DNA of 42,551 nucleotides, from NCBI RefSeq assembly GCF_015207505.1, contig NZ_JADEWT010000051.1, positions 1 to 42,551 on the forward strand. Reading direction: 5' to 3'. Positions 17,227 through 26,440 of the stretch are shown here, in pieces (the first letter of the stretch is position 1; the number at the start of each line of letters is the position of its first letter). This DNA is from Tychonema sp. LEGE 06208 (lineage in GTDB: Bacteria; Cyanobacteriota; Cyanobacteriia; Cyanobacteriales; Microcoleaceae). The position numbers were made by a program, and so were the translations under genes. The notes under the pieces are model-generated. The model did not search any database. It worked only from the letters and a program-made list of their open reading frames with translations, and had not been told where the DNA came from.

Positions 17227-17512
17227 AATATTTATAACTGGTGCGTCGATCCTGTTATATTGTCCGCTGTCAGCGGGATTGAAGCCATCTTTCCCCTTCA
17301 CGGCAGTCTCCCGCGCCAGGGCCTATGCTGTTAAAATTACTTATTCCAGTGTAATAGATAATTCGATGGCGATCGCTCTATAATCTTAAGGATATTTTAG
17401 GATTAATTATCAAATTCATGTGCTAGCATCGGTTATAAATTGTTCTATCCCTAAATTAGCCAAAAACTTGGGCAAGAGCGACATCTTAATAAAAAAAATA
17501 GTAGGTTCAAAT

Positions 17513-19405
17513 ATGTTTTTTCAAGAAGCAGATTCAGAAAATCAGCTCAGTAATATTAGTAGGAACCCAAAACAAACTGCTAGCAACATGACCAATAGAA
17601 TAAACTCTCAAGAAATATCAAAAAAATCAGCAGAAACTTCGACACAGGCCAACTTTTCACAAGCTTACAGTCTGAGTTTGTGTGAAATGCAGCAGATGCA
17701 GCGAGCAATGGAACAGCTAAAGCAGGATTTGAAAGCTAGCGAAGGTCGGTTTCGGAATGCGATAGAAAAGAATGCAGACGGCATGGTAATTGTCAACAAA
17801 CGAGGACTTGTTTCTTTTGTAAACCAGTCAGCAGAAGCGCTGTTTAATTGCACGGCTGAGGAACTTTTAGGTCGAGTGTTTTTTGGTGGTTTGCTAGTAG
17901 AAGGTTCTGCTTGCGATCTGGAGATTAACGCAGATATTATTCCCCCAGTTAGAAAAGCAGCTACAGCAGGAATTCGCGTCGTACAAACCGAAGTTAAAGT
18001 TATTCGCAAGCAGCAAGAAAATGCTGTGGTAGAAATGCGGTTGGTGGAAACGGAATGGGAAGGAGAAATGGCTTATTTAGCGACGCTGCGGGACATTACC
18101 GATCGCAAGCGCGCCGAAGAAATGCTTTGGTTGTACGATCGGGCTATGGCAGCTACCAGTACCGGAATTGTCATCTCTGACGCAACTAACCCAGAACATC
18201 CAATTATTTATTGCAATCCCGCATTTGAGAGCATGACAGGTTATCGGCGACAGGAAGTTATCGGGAAAAACTGCCGATTTTTGCAAGGAAGCGATACAGA
18301 CTCCGATGCGCTAAATACCATCCGCCAAGCATTGAAAACAGAGAACGAATGCAAGGTAAGATTAAAAAATTACCGCCAAGACGGAACCGCTTTTTGGAAT
18401 GCTTTGTCAATATCTCCAGTGCGCGATAGAACAGGTAAATTAACTCATTTCATCGGCGTACAGAGAGACATAACCGATCGCAAACAAGCCGAAGAAGCAT
18501 TGCATAATTCCGAAGCACAAAGCAGAGAACAAGCAGCTCAACTAGCAGCAGCACTAGAAGAACTAAAATCCACTCATTCCCAATTAGTGCAGAGCGAAAA
18601 AATGTCTAGTTTGGGATTGCTAATTGCCGGAGTCGCTCACGAAATCAACAACCCCGTTAGCTTCATTTACGGCAATCTTGCTTACCTCAAAAATTATACT
18701 AGAGACTTGTTTAATTACCTCGAACTTTACCAAAAGCACTATCCCAATCCAGTTGTAGAAATTCAACAGAGAATAGAAGAGGATGAACTAGATTTTTTGG
18801 TTGAAGATTTCCCCAAAATCGTATCTTCAATGAGCGTCGGTATCGAGCGGATTGACCAGATTGTCAAGTCGCTGCGGAACTTTTCGCGGCACGACGATTC
18901 ACAGATGAAACCCGTTAACCTCCATGAAGGTATTGACAGCACGCTGTTAATACTAAATCACCGTTTGAAAGGAAATGGTGAAATACCGTCAATTGCAATT
19001 GTCAAAGAATACGGAAACTTACCACCTGTGGAGTGTTTTGGTGGGCCGATAAATCAAGTTTTCATGAATATTCTCAGTAATGCGATCGATGCTTTAGGTG
19101 ATGGGAATAGTAAGCAAAGTTTTCAAGAAATGCGAGAGAGTCCCAGCCAGATTAAGATTTGCACAGAAGTTAGGGAGAATTTTGTAGAAATCAAAATTGC
19201 TGACAACGGGCCGGGAATTGCTGAAGAAGTTAAGCAGCGCATATTCGATACATTTTTTACTACCAAACCCGTTGGTAAAGGCACGGGAATGGGTTTGTCA
19301 ATTAGCTATCAAATTGTTGTAGAAAGACACAATGGCGAATTATCTTGTACTTCGGAATTGGGCAAGGGCACGGAATTTATTATCAAAATGCCGATCGCAC
19401 ATTAG
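17513..19405 (+). CDS. PAS-LOV sensor histidine kinase (probable blue-light receptor)
   Basis: This is a kinase of about 630 residues. After a polar N-terminus comes a PAS domain (about residues 75-200, NADGMVIVNKRGLVSFVN). A LOV domain follows (about 205-335) with the flavin-adduct motif GKNCRFLQGS, Cys254. The flavin-contacting residues are in place: LKNYRQDG, FWNALSI and FIGVQRDIT. A coiled linker leads to the HisKA motif GVAHEINNP with His376. The ATPase part shows FMNILSNAIDAL (N box), DNGPGIAE (G1) and GKGTGMGLSISYQIV (G2). It should autophosphorylate in response to blue light. There is no membrane span and no receiver domain, and no response regulator is nearby. The frame opens 31 codons earlier at a GTG (17420). 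I prefer the ATG at 17513, but its ribosome site is weak. Confidence 0.9.
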   Translation: MFFQEADSENQLSNISRNPKQTASNMTNRINSQEISKKSAETSTQANFSQAYSLSLCEMQQMQRAMEQLKQDLKASEGRFRNAIEKNADGMVIVNKRGLVSFVNQSAEALFNCTAEELLGRVFFGGLLVEGSACDLEINADIIPPVRKAATAGIRVVQTEVKVIRKQQENAVVEMRLVETEWEGEMAYLATLRDITDRKRAEEMLWLYDRAMAATSTGIVISDATNPEHPIIYCNPAFESMTGYRRQEVIGKNCRFLQGSDTDSDALNTIRQALKTENECKVRLKNYRQDGTAFWNALSISPVRDRTGKLTHFIGVQRDITDRKQAEEALHNSEAQSREQAAQLAAALEELKSTHSQLVQSEKMSSLGLLIAGVAHEINNPVSFIYGNLAYLKNYTRDLFNYLELYQKHYPNPVVEIQQRIEEDELDFLVEDFPKIVSSMSVGIERIDQIVKSLRNFSRHDDSQMKPVNLHEGIDSTLLILNHRLKGNGEIPSIAIVKEYGNLPPVECFGGPINQVFMNILSNAIDALGDGNSKQSFQEMRESPSQIKICTEVRENFVEIKIADNGPGIAEEVKQRIFDTFFTTKPVGKGTGMGLSISYQIVVERHNGELSCTSELGKGTEFIIKMPIAH

Positions 19406-19439
19406 ATGCAGACGGCGGTTGAAACTGCCGTCTGCATCT
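19404..19439. terminator. Bidirectional hairpin terminator between convergent genes
   Basis: Perfect 13-bp stem agatgcagacggc / gccgtctgcatct with a 10-base loop. It begins at the stop codon of the histidine kinase and ends seven bases before the glcD stop. The A-run aattaaaaaa just beyond gives a U-run on the minus-strand transcript, i.e. within the end of glcD. Confidence 0.75.
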
Positions 19440-19445
19440 GGGGAA

Positions 19446-20921
19446 TTAAAAAACCTCCGCACCCTCCAACTTCTTCATAGTTTCAACCTTAGCCCTCGCC
19501 GCTTCCCCGCAAGTCTTCGGCGTCGGAAACATCTTCCCAGGATTCGCCAAACCTTTCGGATTAAACACCTGACGCACCCACTGCATCGTCTCCAAATCTA
19601 CCTCCGAAAACATATCCGGCATAAAACACTTCTTATCAGCACCGATGCCGTGTTCCCCCGAAAGACTGCCGCCGACTTTCACGCACAGCCTGAGAATTTC
19701 TCCCCCCAATTCTTCCACCTTTTCCAACGCACCTTTTACCGAGTTATCGTACAAAATCAGCGGGTGCAAATTCCCATCTCCCGCGTGAAATACATTCGCA
19801 ATCCGATAACCGTATTTCTCGCTCAAACCCTCAATTTCCTTCAAAACATAAGCCATTTGCGTGCGCGGAATTACGCCATCTTGCACGTAATAATCCGGGC
19901 TGAGATGACCCGCCGCCGCAAAAGCAGCTTTCCGCCCTTTCCAAATTTTCAGCCGCGTTTCCGGGTCATGGGCAGTAGTGATATTTCGCGCTCCATTCTG
20001 CTTGCAAATATCAGCAATTCGCTGTTTATTTGTGGCAACTTCCACTTCTAAACCGTCGATTTCTACGAGCAGAATTGCCGCCGCATCGCGGGGATAACAA
20101 CCAGTTGCTACTACATCTTCTACAGCATTGATGCTGATATTGTCCATGATTTCCATACCGCCTGGAATAATCCCAGCGCTGATAATATCGGAAACCGATT
20201 CGCCCGCTGCTTCGATACTGGCAAAATCCGCCAACAGAACGCAAATCGATTCCGGCGCTTTCAGGATTCGCAAAGTAACTTCCGTGGCGATGCCTAAAGT
20301 GCCTTCGGAACCGACAAATATACCTGTTAAATCGTAACCGGGCATTTCGGGAATTTCGCCGCCAACATCGACAATGGAACCGTCGGGAATTACCAATTTT
20401 AATCCTAAAACGTGATTGGTTGTAACTCCGTATTTGAGGCAGTGAACGCCGCCAGAATTTTCGGCAACGTTGCCGCCAATCGAACAAACAATTTGACTGG
20501 AAGGATCGGGTGCGTAGTAGAAACCTGCGCCGCTAACTGCTTGCGTTACCCAGTTATTAATTACTCCCGGTTGTACGACTACTTGCTGATTTTCTAAGTC
20601 TACTTTTAGGATTTTTCGCATCAGGGCTGTGACAATCAGCACGCAGTTTTCTACGGGTAAAGCGCCGCCGGAAAGCCCGGTTCCTGCGCCTCTAGCTACC
20701 CAGGGAATGGAATTGCGATCGCATATTTTGACCACATTTGCCACTTCCTCGGTAGTGCGCGGCAACACTACCACAGCGGGGCGCTGGCGGTAGCTGGCGA
20801 GCCCGTCGCACTCGTAAACAATCAATTCTTCGCGGCGCTGCACTACCCCGTTTTTACCGACTACAGCCTCAAATTCTTTAATAACGGGTTTCCAGTTGCG
20901 TTCGGTTGCTACGGCTATCAT
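19446..20921 (-). CDS. glcD: Glycolate dehydrogenase, FAD-binding subunit GlcD
   Basis: This is a 491-residue flavoprotein of the FAD-linked oxidase (PCMH/VAO) family that oxidises glycolate to glyoxylate in photorespiratory 2-phosphoglycolate salvage. The FAD domain spans about residues 45-220, with WVARGAGTGLSGGALP, SSQIVCSIGGNVAENSGG and GSEGTLGIATEVTLRI. The C-terminal substrate domain ends in SLSGEHGIGADKKCFMP and FNPKGLANPGKMFP. The length is right for GlcD. A D-lactate dehydrogenase of the same family is the main alternative. It starts 13 bases after the stop of the DUF6671 gene, so the two are very likely co-transcribed. It converges with the LOV kinase. Confidence 0.9.
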   Translation of the reverse strand: MIAVATERNWKPVIKEFEAVVGKNGVVQRREELIVYECDGLASYRQRPAVVVLPRTTEEVANVVKICDRNSIPWVARGAGTGLSGGALPVENCVLIVTALMRKILKVDLENQQVVVQPGVINNWVTQAVSGAGFYYAPDPSSQIVCSIGGNVAENSGGVHCLKYGVTTNHVLGLKLVIPDGSIVDVGGEIPEMPGYDLTGIFVGSEGTLGIATEVTLRILKAPESICVLLADFASIEAAGESVSDIISAGIIPGGMEIMDNISINAVEDVVATGCYPRDAAAILLVEIDGLEVEVATNKQRIADICKQNGARNITTAHDPETRLKIWKGRKAAFAAAGHLSPDYYVQDGVIPRTQMAYVLKEIEGLSEKYGYRIANVFHAGDGNLHPLILYDNSVKGALEKVEELGGEILRLCVKVGGSLSGEHGIGADKKCFMPDMFSEVDLETMQWVRQVFNPKGLANPGKMFPTPKTCGEAARAKVETMKKLEGAEVF

Positions 20922-20934
20922 TAGTAACTTAATT

Positions 20935-21798
20935 TTAAGGGTTGCAATACTGACACTGAGCTGGATCGGCAGTCTCTCGACCGTCGGGAAACAGTTCTTC
21001 TTTAGTATAACCGCAGTTTTTGCATTGATAAATAGTCGATCGCGCTAGCTGAGTCGGAAAATAGCAAAGTCCGCAGGGCAATCCGATTTTTCTGTCAGTA
21101 ACTTCAAATCCCGGCCAACCGCACTGCGGGCACAATTGCTGAAATTTTCTAACTAAATCGAGAGTTGCATTTTCGATATTTTTCATCCGAGTGGGATTGT
21201 ACATCGCCCGCATATCTGTTTCGACGTGAACTCTGCCAGTTGACGATTTTTTCAAGCCTGCTGTCACCGCCTCAAACAACTGCTTTTCGGTAGTTATTCC
21301 CTTAACAATGTCTCCCTTCCCTTTAGCAGCATCGCCAACTACAACCACCAGTCCGTGTGCGGGAAATCCAGCTTTTTGAGCAAAATCATCTGCTTCTTCT
21401 ATAGTGGCAACTAACTGGTGACTGTAATTAGTTTCTACAGACAATGATTCGCCGATAATTTCGAGATTGTTGGCTCGATCTAATAAAATTACGATTTCTC
21501 GATTAGCTGGCAGATACGGCATCATTGGGTGAGGGCCGAATGTACCTTCACTCGCAAAGGCCAGAGTTTCGCCCGCAATTTCTAGAGCTTTTTCCGCTTT
21601 CTGGCGGGCGGCTTCTATTTGAGTTCCTAAGCGTTTAACTTCTCTAGTAAATGTGCCGAAAATGTCTGTATTAAGCTCTGCAGGCAGTACGAGTTTTACG
21701 CCTAATTCTCGTTCCAAAATGGGAGCCATCACCCGTTCTTTTTGGTGCATTGTAGCAAGAACGGCGGTGCGATCGATCAATAAGTGATGTTGGTTCAT
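20935..21798 (-). CDS. DUF6671-type protein with C-terminal zinc-ribbon-like cysteines
   Basis: This 287-residue protein is one I associate with DUF6671, function unknown. The main part (about 1-215) opens HHLLIDRTAVLATMHQKERV and contains FASEGTFGPHPMMPYLP and VVVGDAAKGKGDIV. The C-terminal quarter carries two cysteine pairs plus two more (LCPQCGW, LPCGLCYF, YQCKNCGY, AQCQYCNP), a layout typical of two zinc knuckles. No signal peptide or membrane span is seen. It lies 13 bases upstream of glcD on the same strand, which makes a shared transcript likely, and 30 bases downstream of the large membrane protein. A role related to glycolate metabolism is only a guess from position. Confidence 0.75.
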   Translation of the reverse strand: MNQHHLLIDRTAVLATMHQKERVMAPILERELGVKLVLPAELNTDIFGTFTREVKRLGTQIEAARQKAEKALEIAGETLAFASEGTFGPHPMMPYLPANREIVILLDRANNLEIIGESLSVETNYSHQLVATIEEADDFAQKAGFPAHGLVVVVGDAAKGKGDIVKGITTEKQLFEAVTAGLKKSSTGRVHVETDMRAMYNPTRMKNIENATLDLVRKFQQLCPQCGWPGFEVTDRKIGLPCGLCYFPTQLARSTIYQCKNCGYTKEELFPDGRETADPAQCQYCNP

Positions 21799-21828
21799 CT
21801 ATTTTAAATACTGCAAATAAAACTGATA

Positions 21829-23778
21829 TCACTGCTTGTTTTTATTGCTTGACAAATCAATTACAAAATTTGCTCCATCATCATAAATCCGTTTTCTCGT
21901 TTGACCGAGTTTTTGTAAGCTATCTTGAAATTCAAAAGTGTTCAATGCCTGATTTCGGAGCCAAAAACCTAGTGCCTTGACTTCGAGTCTATATTCTAGA
22001 GATTTCCTAGGAAAGTTCGCTTCATTAGCGTAAGAATATGCAACATATCTAATCGATTTTGAAACTAGATAATCTGCTAGCGCTTCTTCTCCTTTAAAGG
22101 AAGGCATACCGGGCGGAAGGCTAGCCCCGCCTGGGTAGTCTGCAATCCAGATTGTATGTTTCTTAAAATTCATTAAAAAAGGTTTGTCAAGTCTTGTTAA
22201 AACTATTTCTCCTTCAGGAACCGAATCTAGCATTTTTGAATATTTTTCTCGCTCGTCTAGTGTCACTAAAGGTACATTTTTTAAACCAGAGGCAATGTTC
22301 TCTAAATAATGATTATATTGTCTAAACATTTTGTCGCCCTTACAATTGATCGCTAATAAGAATGACAAAAATAATGCACCAATGAAACGCCTATTTCTTA
22401 AGTTTAAGTTTGATATTTTTGGCTCAATATTTTCCCTAACAACCAATATTAATATCAGGAACACAACTAATAGTAGTGAATATGCATAGCGGTCGATATC
22501 CGAGCCTCCAGTAGAAATTCCTATGATTGCAACGCCCGTCACATTACTAAGATTAATAGACAGACTTGCTTCCCTAACAATTGGCTTTTTATGGAGACCA
22601 ACCATAAAAAATCTAATTCTCAATACAGTCAGTAAATAAACAATTGCTAAAATTGCATATAGCTTGAGTCTAAGTGCTGAAAATCGAAAAAGCTCTCCGA
22701 AAATCTCATTGCTAGGAAGCTTGACCGAGCCTCCGTATACAGAACCATGAAAACCTCTACCAAATATGGGATATAATAAAGTCCCGGATGACTGATACAG
22801 TGAGATCGACCAGGGTAAAATAAACACAGCCAATAAAATACTAGCTAAACAAAATTCGTAGATTGCTTTATGCTTTATTTGGCTGCCAAGGATATAGAAA
22901 AAATAACTACAGGTGAAGAAAATAATACACGCAGGAATCAAGGTAGTTTTTAAAGCGCAGATAGCGGCTGCAAGCAATCCTACAATCGCAGCATTACTGT
23001 GGATGTTTGTTGCTTTTAGCTTGTCCCAATCAAAAACTCTGAATAAGCTGAAGAAAAGACATACCGGAATTAATATACCAGTTGTATTTGTATGATCTCG
23101 GCTAATTAATAAAAATGCGAACACAATCAGTAATGTCGAGCTTTTTGAAAATTTTTTTTGCTGACAGTATCCGATCGTGAGTCCTATCATTACGACTAAG
23201 GCGCATCCGGGATCGATCAGATATAAACTTCTTTCATCCAACAGGCTGAGAATGAATGTATGCAAGAATGATTGTCCTCCCAGTGCAGATACCAATCTTC
23301 TTTCGCTGAAAGGATCGGAACCAAGAGAACCTATTTGAAGCATTTTATGGGGGAATACAAAATAGGCGTGGTAGTCATCGTGAGGATTAAAATTATACCA
23401 GGCCACTGAACCACTGTATTGCACAGCAGCCAGAAGAAAAGCGATAAAAGTCCCGATCGCCAAAAAACTATTTTCTTTAAAAGCATTAATTAACCGATTC
23501 AGCTCGTCGGCGATCAAAGTTTTATTTGCCCAGGCATCTATTATTCCGTAAAGTGCGCCCAAGCATATATATATTAAAATAGTTGCTTGCGAAATAGTCC
23601 ATGTCACATTTAATAAACCACCAAATATAATCGTCCAAGCTATCCCCCAAGCGGCTCTTTGTCCCCAGTCAACTCTGTACTGAGGAAAAAGGATGCGGTT
23701 GACTACTCCACCCCAACCAATCAGGGATACAAGAATGAAAATTCCCCAGGCAAAAGAAATAAAATAATAATAATTCAT
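21829..23778 (-). CDS. Large multi-span membrane protein, probably glycan-related
   Basis: This 649-residue protein has about 11-13 hydrophobic spans in the first 470 residues and a soluble C-terminal domain (about 480-649). The C-terminal domain contains GEIVLTRLDKPFLMNFKKH, YPGGASLPPGMPSFKGEEAL and SIRYVAYSY. The layout resembles GT-C glycosyltransferases or other polyprenyl-sugar-using membrane enzymes, but I cannot see a diagnostic motif, so no activity is claimed. A truncated and frameshifted relative lies at 26441-27180 on the same strand, bracketing the glycosyltransferase, EmrE-like and methyltransferase genes. It is rather AT-rich compared with purH or glcD. The 30-base gap to the DUF6671 gene could allow read-through. 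Confidence 0.75.
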   Translation of the reverse strand: MNYYYFISFAWGIFILVSLIGWGGVVNRILFPQYRVDWGQRAAWGIAWTIIFGGLLNVTWTISQATILIYICLGALYGIIDAWANKTLIADELNRLINAFKENSFLAIGTFIAFLLAAVQYSGSVAWYNFNPHDDYHAYFVFPHKMLQIGSLGSDPFSERRLVSALGGQSFLHTFILSLLDERSLYLIDPGCALVVMIGLTIGYCQQKKFSKSSTLLIVFAFLLISRDHTNTTGILIPVCLFFSLFRVFDWDKLKATNIHSNAAIVGLLAAAICALKTTLIPACIIFFTCSYFFYILGSQIKHKAIYEFCLASILLAVFILPWSISLYQSSGTLLYPIFGRGFHGSVYGGSVKLPSNEIFGELFRFSALRLKLYAILAIVYLLTVLRIRFFMVGLHKKPIVREASLSINLSNVTGVAIIGISTGGSDIDRYAYSLLLVVFLILILVVRENIEPKISNLNLRNRRFIGALFLSFLLAINCKGDKMFRQYNHYLENIASGLKNVPLVTLDEREKYSKMLDSVPEGEIVLTRLDKPFLMNFKKHTIWIADYPGGASLPPGMPSFKGEEALADYLVSKSIRYVAYSYANEANFPRKSLEYRLEVKALGFWLRNQALNTFEFQDSLQKLGQTRKRIYDDGANFVIDLSSNKNKQ

Positions 23779-23877
23779 AATTGTTACCTCAGTATCGATT
23801 TAGAAGGTTACGATCAGACGCACCCTTTGAATTAAGTTATCAACTCAGCACTCAACGATCAATGTTAAAAGCGATCG

Positions 23878-24270
23878 CTAGTTGCCCCCAGCGGTTCCCC
23901 CACTTTGACCTTGGAGTACAAAAATTACTCCCGTCATAATTAGCCCCACGCCTACCAACCGCAGCGGTGGCAAAGGCTCGTGAAATACAATTTTCCCGCC
24001 CAACACAGTAAACAAGTAACTAATTGACAGTAAAGGCGAGACTATGCTAATGTTGGCGCGAGACAAAACTACGATAAAGCCGATCGAAGAAACTGCATAC
24101 AAACACAGACCTCCAACTATCAAAGGCTGAGTTGCCATTGCGAGCACTTTTTCCACTAAATTAGCAGCGCCAATGGGCCCTAAGATTTTTGCTCCTGCTT
24201 TCAGACTAAATTGACCCACCACACTGCACAAAATAGCAGCGAGCAAAACTAGAAAAACGCTTCTACTCAT
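23878..24270 (-). CDS. Small EamA/EmrE-like four-span transporter or flippase
   Basis: This is a 130-residue membrane protein with four hydrophobic segments: FLVLLAAILCSVVGQFSLKA, QPLIVGGLCLYAVSSIGFIV, IVSPLLSISYLFTVLGG and LRLVGVGLIMTGVIFVLQ. The size and the ISIVSPLLSISYLFT turn fit the small multidrug-resistance/ArnE-ArnF half-size DMT group. Some members of that group move lipid-linked sugars across the membrane. It sits between the large membrane protein and a divergent GT2 gene, so a role in moving a polyprenyl-linked sugar is plausible. Drug export is the alternative. A short Gly/Ser tail ends the protein. Confidence 0.75.
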   Translation of the reverse strand: MSRSVFLVLLAAILCSVVGQFSLKAGAKILGPIGAANLVEKVLAMATQPLIVGGLCLYAVSSIGFIVVLSRANISIVSPLLSISYLFTVLGGKIVFHEPLPPLRLVGVGLIMTGVIFVLQGQSGGTAGGN

Positions 24271-24426
24271 AAATTAACTAACCTAATATTACAAAAAAAC
24301 GGCAGTTGGGAAAAAAATGAAAAACTTTAATTAAGTTTTGTTGATTTTTATTCACAACTAATAATTTAAGCAGAGATACTGGAAAAGTAAGTATTGTCGA
24401 TCGCCAGCAATGCCTGGAATAAACCT

Positions 24427-25605
24427 ATGGCCGAACAGACCAACACCAGCGGGGAATACACTCTCGAACTCTCGATACTCATGCCCTGCCTCAACGAAGC
24501 AGAAACTTTAGAAATTTGCATCGAGAAGGCTCAGAGGTCACTGCGCGAACTGGATATTGCCGGCGAGGTCATCATAGCAGACAACGGCAGCACTGACGGT
24601 TCCCAAGATATCGCCACCAAAATGGGTGCCCGAGTCGTGCCCGTAGCAGCCAAAGGCTACGGCAGCGCCCTGATGGGAGGCATCGTAGCGGCACGCGGAG
24701 TTTATATTATCATGGGCGACGCTGACGACAGCTACGACTTTTCTAACCTCGGTGCCTTTGTCGAAAAATTGCGGGGAGGCTGCGATTTAGTCATGGGAAA
24801 TCGCTTTCAAGGAGGCATCAAACCCGGTGCAATGCCGCCACTGCACAAATATTTAGGAAATCCGGTGTTGACATGGGTTGGGCGGTTATTCTTTGCAAGT
24901 CCCGCCGGCGATTTTCACTGCGGATTGCGGGGTTTTAGGAGAGACTCAATTTTGAAACTCGACTTGCAAACAACGGGGATGGAATTTGCTAGCGAAATGG
25001 TCGTCAAAGCCTCTCTGTACAAGTTGAAAATCGCTGAAGTCCCAACGGTACTATCTCCCGACGGGCGCAGTCGCCCGCCGCACTTGCGAACTTGGCGAGA
25101 TGGCTGGCGGCACCTCAGATTTTTGTTGCTTTACAGTCCTCGCTGGCTGTTTTTGTATCCTGGTGTGGCGCTGATGATTTTGGGTATAATTGTTACCATC
25201 TGGCTGTTGCCTGGTACTCAAAAGATTGGCAGTATTAACTTTGACGTACATACGCTGCTTTATGGGGCGATCGCAATTATCGTCGGTTTTCAAGCAGTAA
25301 CTTTCGCTTTCTTCACCAAAGTTTTCGCCATCAGCGAGAAACTGCTGCCCGAAGACCCCAAACTCAACAAAATATTTCGCTACGTTACCTTAGAAACAGG
25401 ATTGATTGCCGGAGTCACGCTGATATTAATCGGAATAGTTGGCTCGTTTTTGTCATTAACTATCTGGAGCGATACAGCTTTCGGTATTCTAGACCCATCT
25501 AAAACTCTGCGTTTAGTTATTCCCTCGCTCACCTGCCTGACCGTCGGTTTGCAGATGGTTCTATCCAGCTTTTTTCTCAGCGTGCTGGGCTTGAAGCGCA
25601 GGTAA
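24427..25605 (+). CDS. Family 2 glycosyltransferase with C-terminal membrane spans (DPM1/GtrB-like)
   Basis: This is a 392-residue enzyme that probably transfers a sugar from a nucleotide sugar to a polyprenyl phosphate at the cytoplasmic face. The GT-A domain (about 1-230) opens ELSILMPCLNEAETLEI, with ADNGSTDGSQDIA and the metal-binding MGDADDSYDF, then GNRFQGG and CGLRGFRRDSI. About four membrane spans follow, for example FLYPGVALMILGIIVTIWLL and LVIPSLTCLTVGLQMVL. I start at the ATG at 24427. The frame opens 11 codons earlier at a TTG, but that is less likely. It is divergent from the EmrE-like gene and 60 bases upstream of a methyltransferase, giving a compact glycan or glycolipid module. 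Confidence 0.88.
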   Translation: MAEQTNTSGEYTLELSILMPCLNEAETLEICIEKAQRSLRELDIAGEVIIADNGSTDGSQDIATKMGARVVPVAAKGYGSALMGGIVAARGVYIIMGDADDSYDFSNLGAFVEKLRGGCDLVMGNRFQGGIKPGAMPPLHKYLGNPVLTWVGRLFFASPAGDFHCGLRGFRRDSILKLDLQTTGMEFASEMVVKASLYKLKIAEVPTVLSPDGRSRPPHLRTWRDGWRHLRFLLLYSPRWLFLYPGVALMILGIIVTIWLLPGTQKIGSINFDVHTLLYGAIAIIVGFQAVTFAFFTKVFAISEKLLPEDPKLNKIFRYVTLETGLIAGVTLILIGIVGSFLSLTIWSDTAFGILDPSKTLRLVIPSLTCLTVGLQMVLSSFFLSVLGLKRR

Positions 25606-25665
25606 ACTAATTATCACTTAAACACTACAACCTCTGCTCTGAGTACGTCTAAAACCTCAAATCCT

Positions 25666-26367
25666 ATGACAATAAATCAAAAAAACTCCAGCGAGTACGT
25701 AGGCCCCAAGCTTGGTGGTTTCGCCACCAAACTATCTTGGTACGCCCGCCAAAAAATGTTTAATTTACTCATGGCATTAGCCAATCCCAGCGACGACACA
25801 ACCGTGTTGGATGTAGGAGTAACTTCCGACCGGCGCGAAGATTGCAATTTTTTTGAGAAACTCTATCCCTACCCCCACAAAATCACCGCTGTGGGCATGG
25901 AAGATGCTGCATTTTTAGAACAAGAATATCCCGGTTTAAAGTATGTCCGTTCTAACGGTTTGACTTTACCATTTCCAGACAAAAGTTTTGATTTAGTCGT
26001 GAGTTTTGCCGTCATCGAACACGTCGGCAATCGAACTCAGCAAAAAACTTTTATTCGAGAACTTTGCCGCGTCGGCAAAACCTGCTGCATCACTACTCCT
26101 AACCGCTGGTTTCCCGTAGAATTCCACACCGCTGTCCCCCTAATTCACTGGCTTCCCCCCTCTTGGTTTCGAGCTCTTTTGAGATTGCTGGGCAAGAACT
26201 TTTTCGCCCAAGAAGAAAACCTCAATCTTTTATCCGAAAAAGATGTATTGCAGATGCTGCCAGCAGAGGCTAAAATTGATACCAAACATTTCCGGCTTCT
26301 CGGTTTGATATCCAATTTGCTTTTTTATGTAAAAAATCCCCTGCGATCAAATAAACCGGATTTTTGA
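25666..26367 (+). CDS. SAM-dependent methyltransferase (class I)
   Basis: This is a 233-residue methyltransferase of the Methyltransf_11 type. Motif I is TTVLDVGVTSDR, which departs from the usual GxGxG loop. The acidic residue after strand 2 is probably in ITAVGMED. FDLVVSFAVIEHVGN matches the motif-III region. PNRWFPVEFHTAVPLIHWLP fits acceptor-side sequence in sugar- or lipid-modifying enzymes. It has no membrane helix. It follows the GT2 gene by 60 bases on the same strand, so it probably modifies the same glycan or lipid-linked sugar, which is inference. The odd motif I does not by itself indicate loss of activity, since related proteins show similar loops. Confidence 0.8.
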   Translation: MTINQKNSSEYVGPKLGGFATKLSWYARQKMFNLLMALANPSDDTTVLDVGVTSDRREDCNFFEKLYPYPHKITAVGMEDAAFLEQEYPGLKYVRSNGLTLPFPDKSFDLVVSFAVIEHVGNRTQQKTFIRELCRVGKTCCITTPNRWFPVEFHTAVPLIHWLPPSWFRALLRLLGKNFFAQEENLNLLSEKDVLQMLPAEAKIDTKHFRLLGLISNLLFYVKNPLRSNKPDF

Positions 26368-26440
26368 CCTTTACTGTTGGCTGCAACGAAAGATGTTTGG
26401 AAAAAACCAGATTTCTGACTATCTCTGCGTCCAAGACTTT

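Noticed and set aside
19332-20051. Long plus-strand frame overlapping the histidine kinase end and glcD
   Set aside because: It is antisense to the strongly supported glcD gene, begins inside the kinase, spans the terminator, and is Arg/His/Pro-rich in the manner of a shadow frame.
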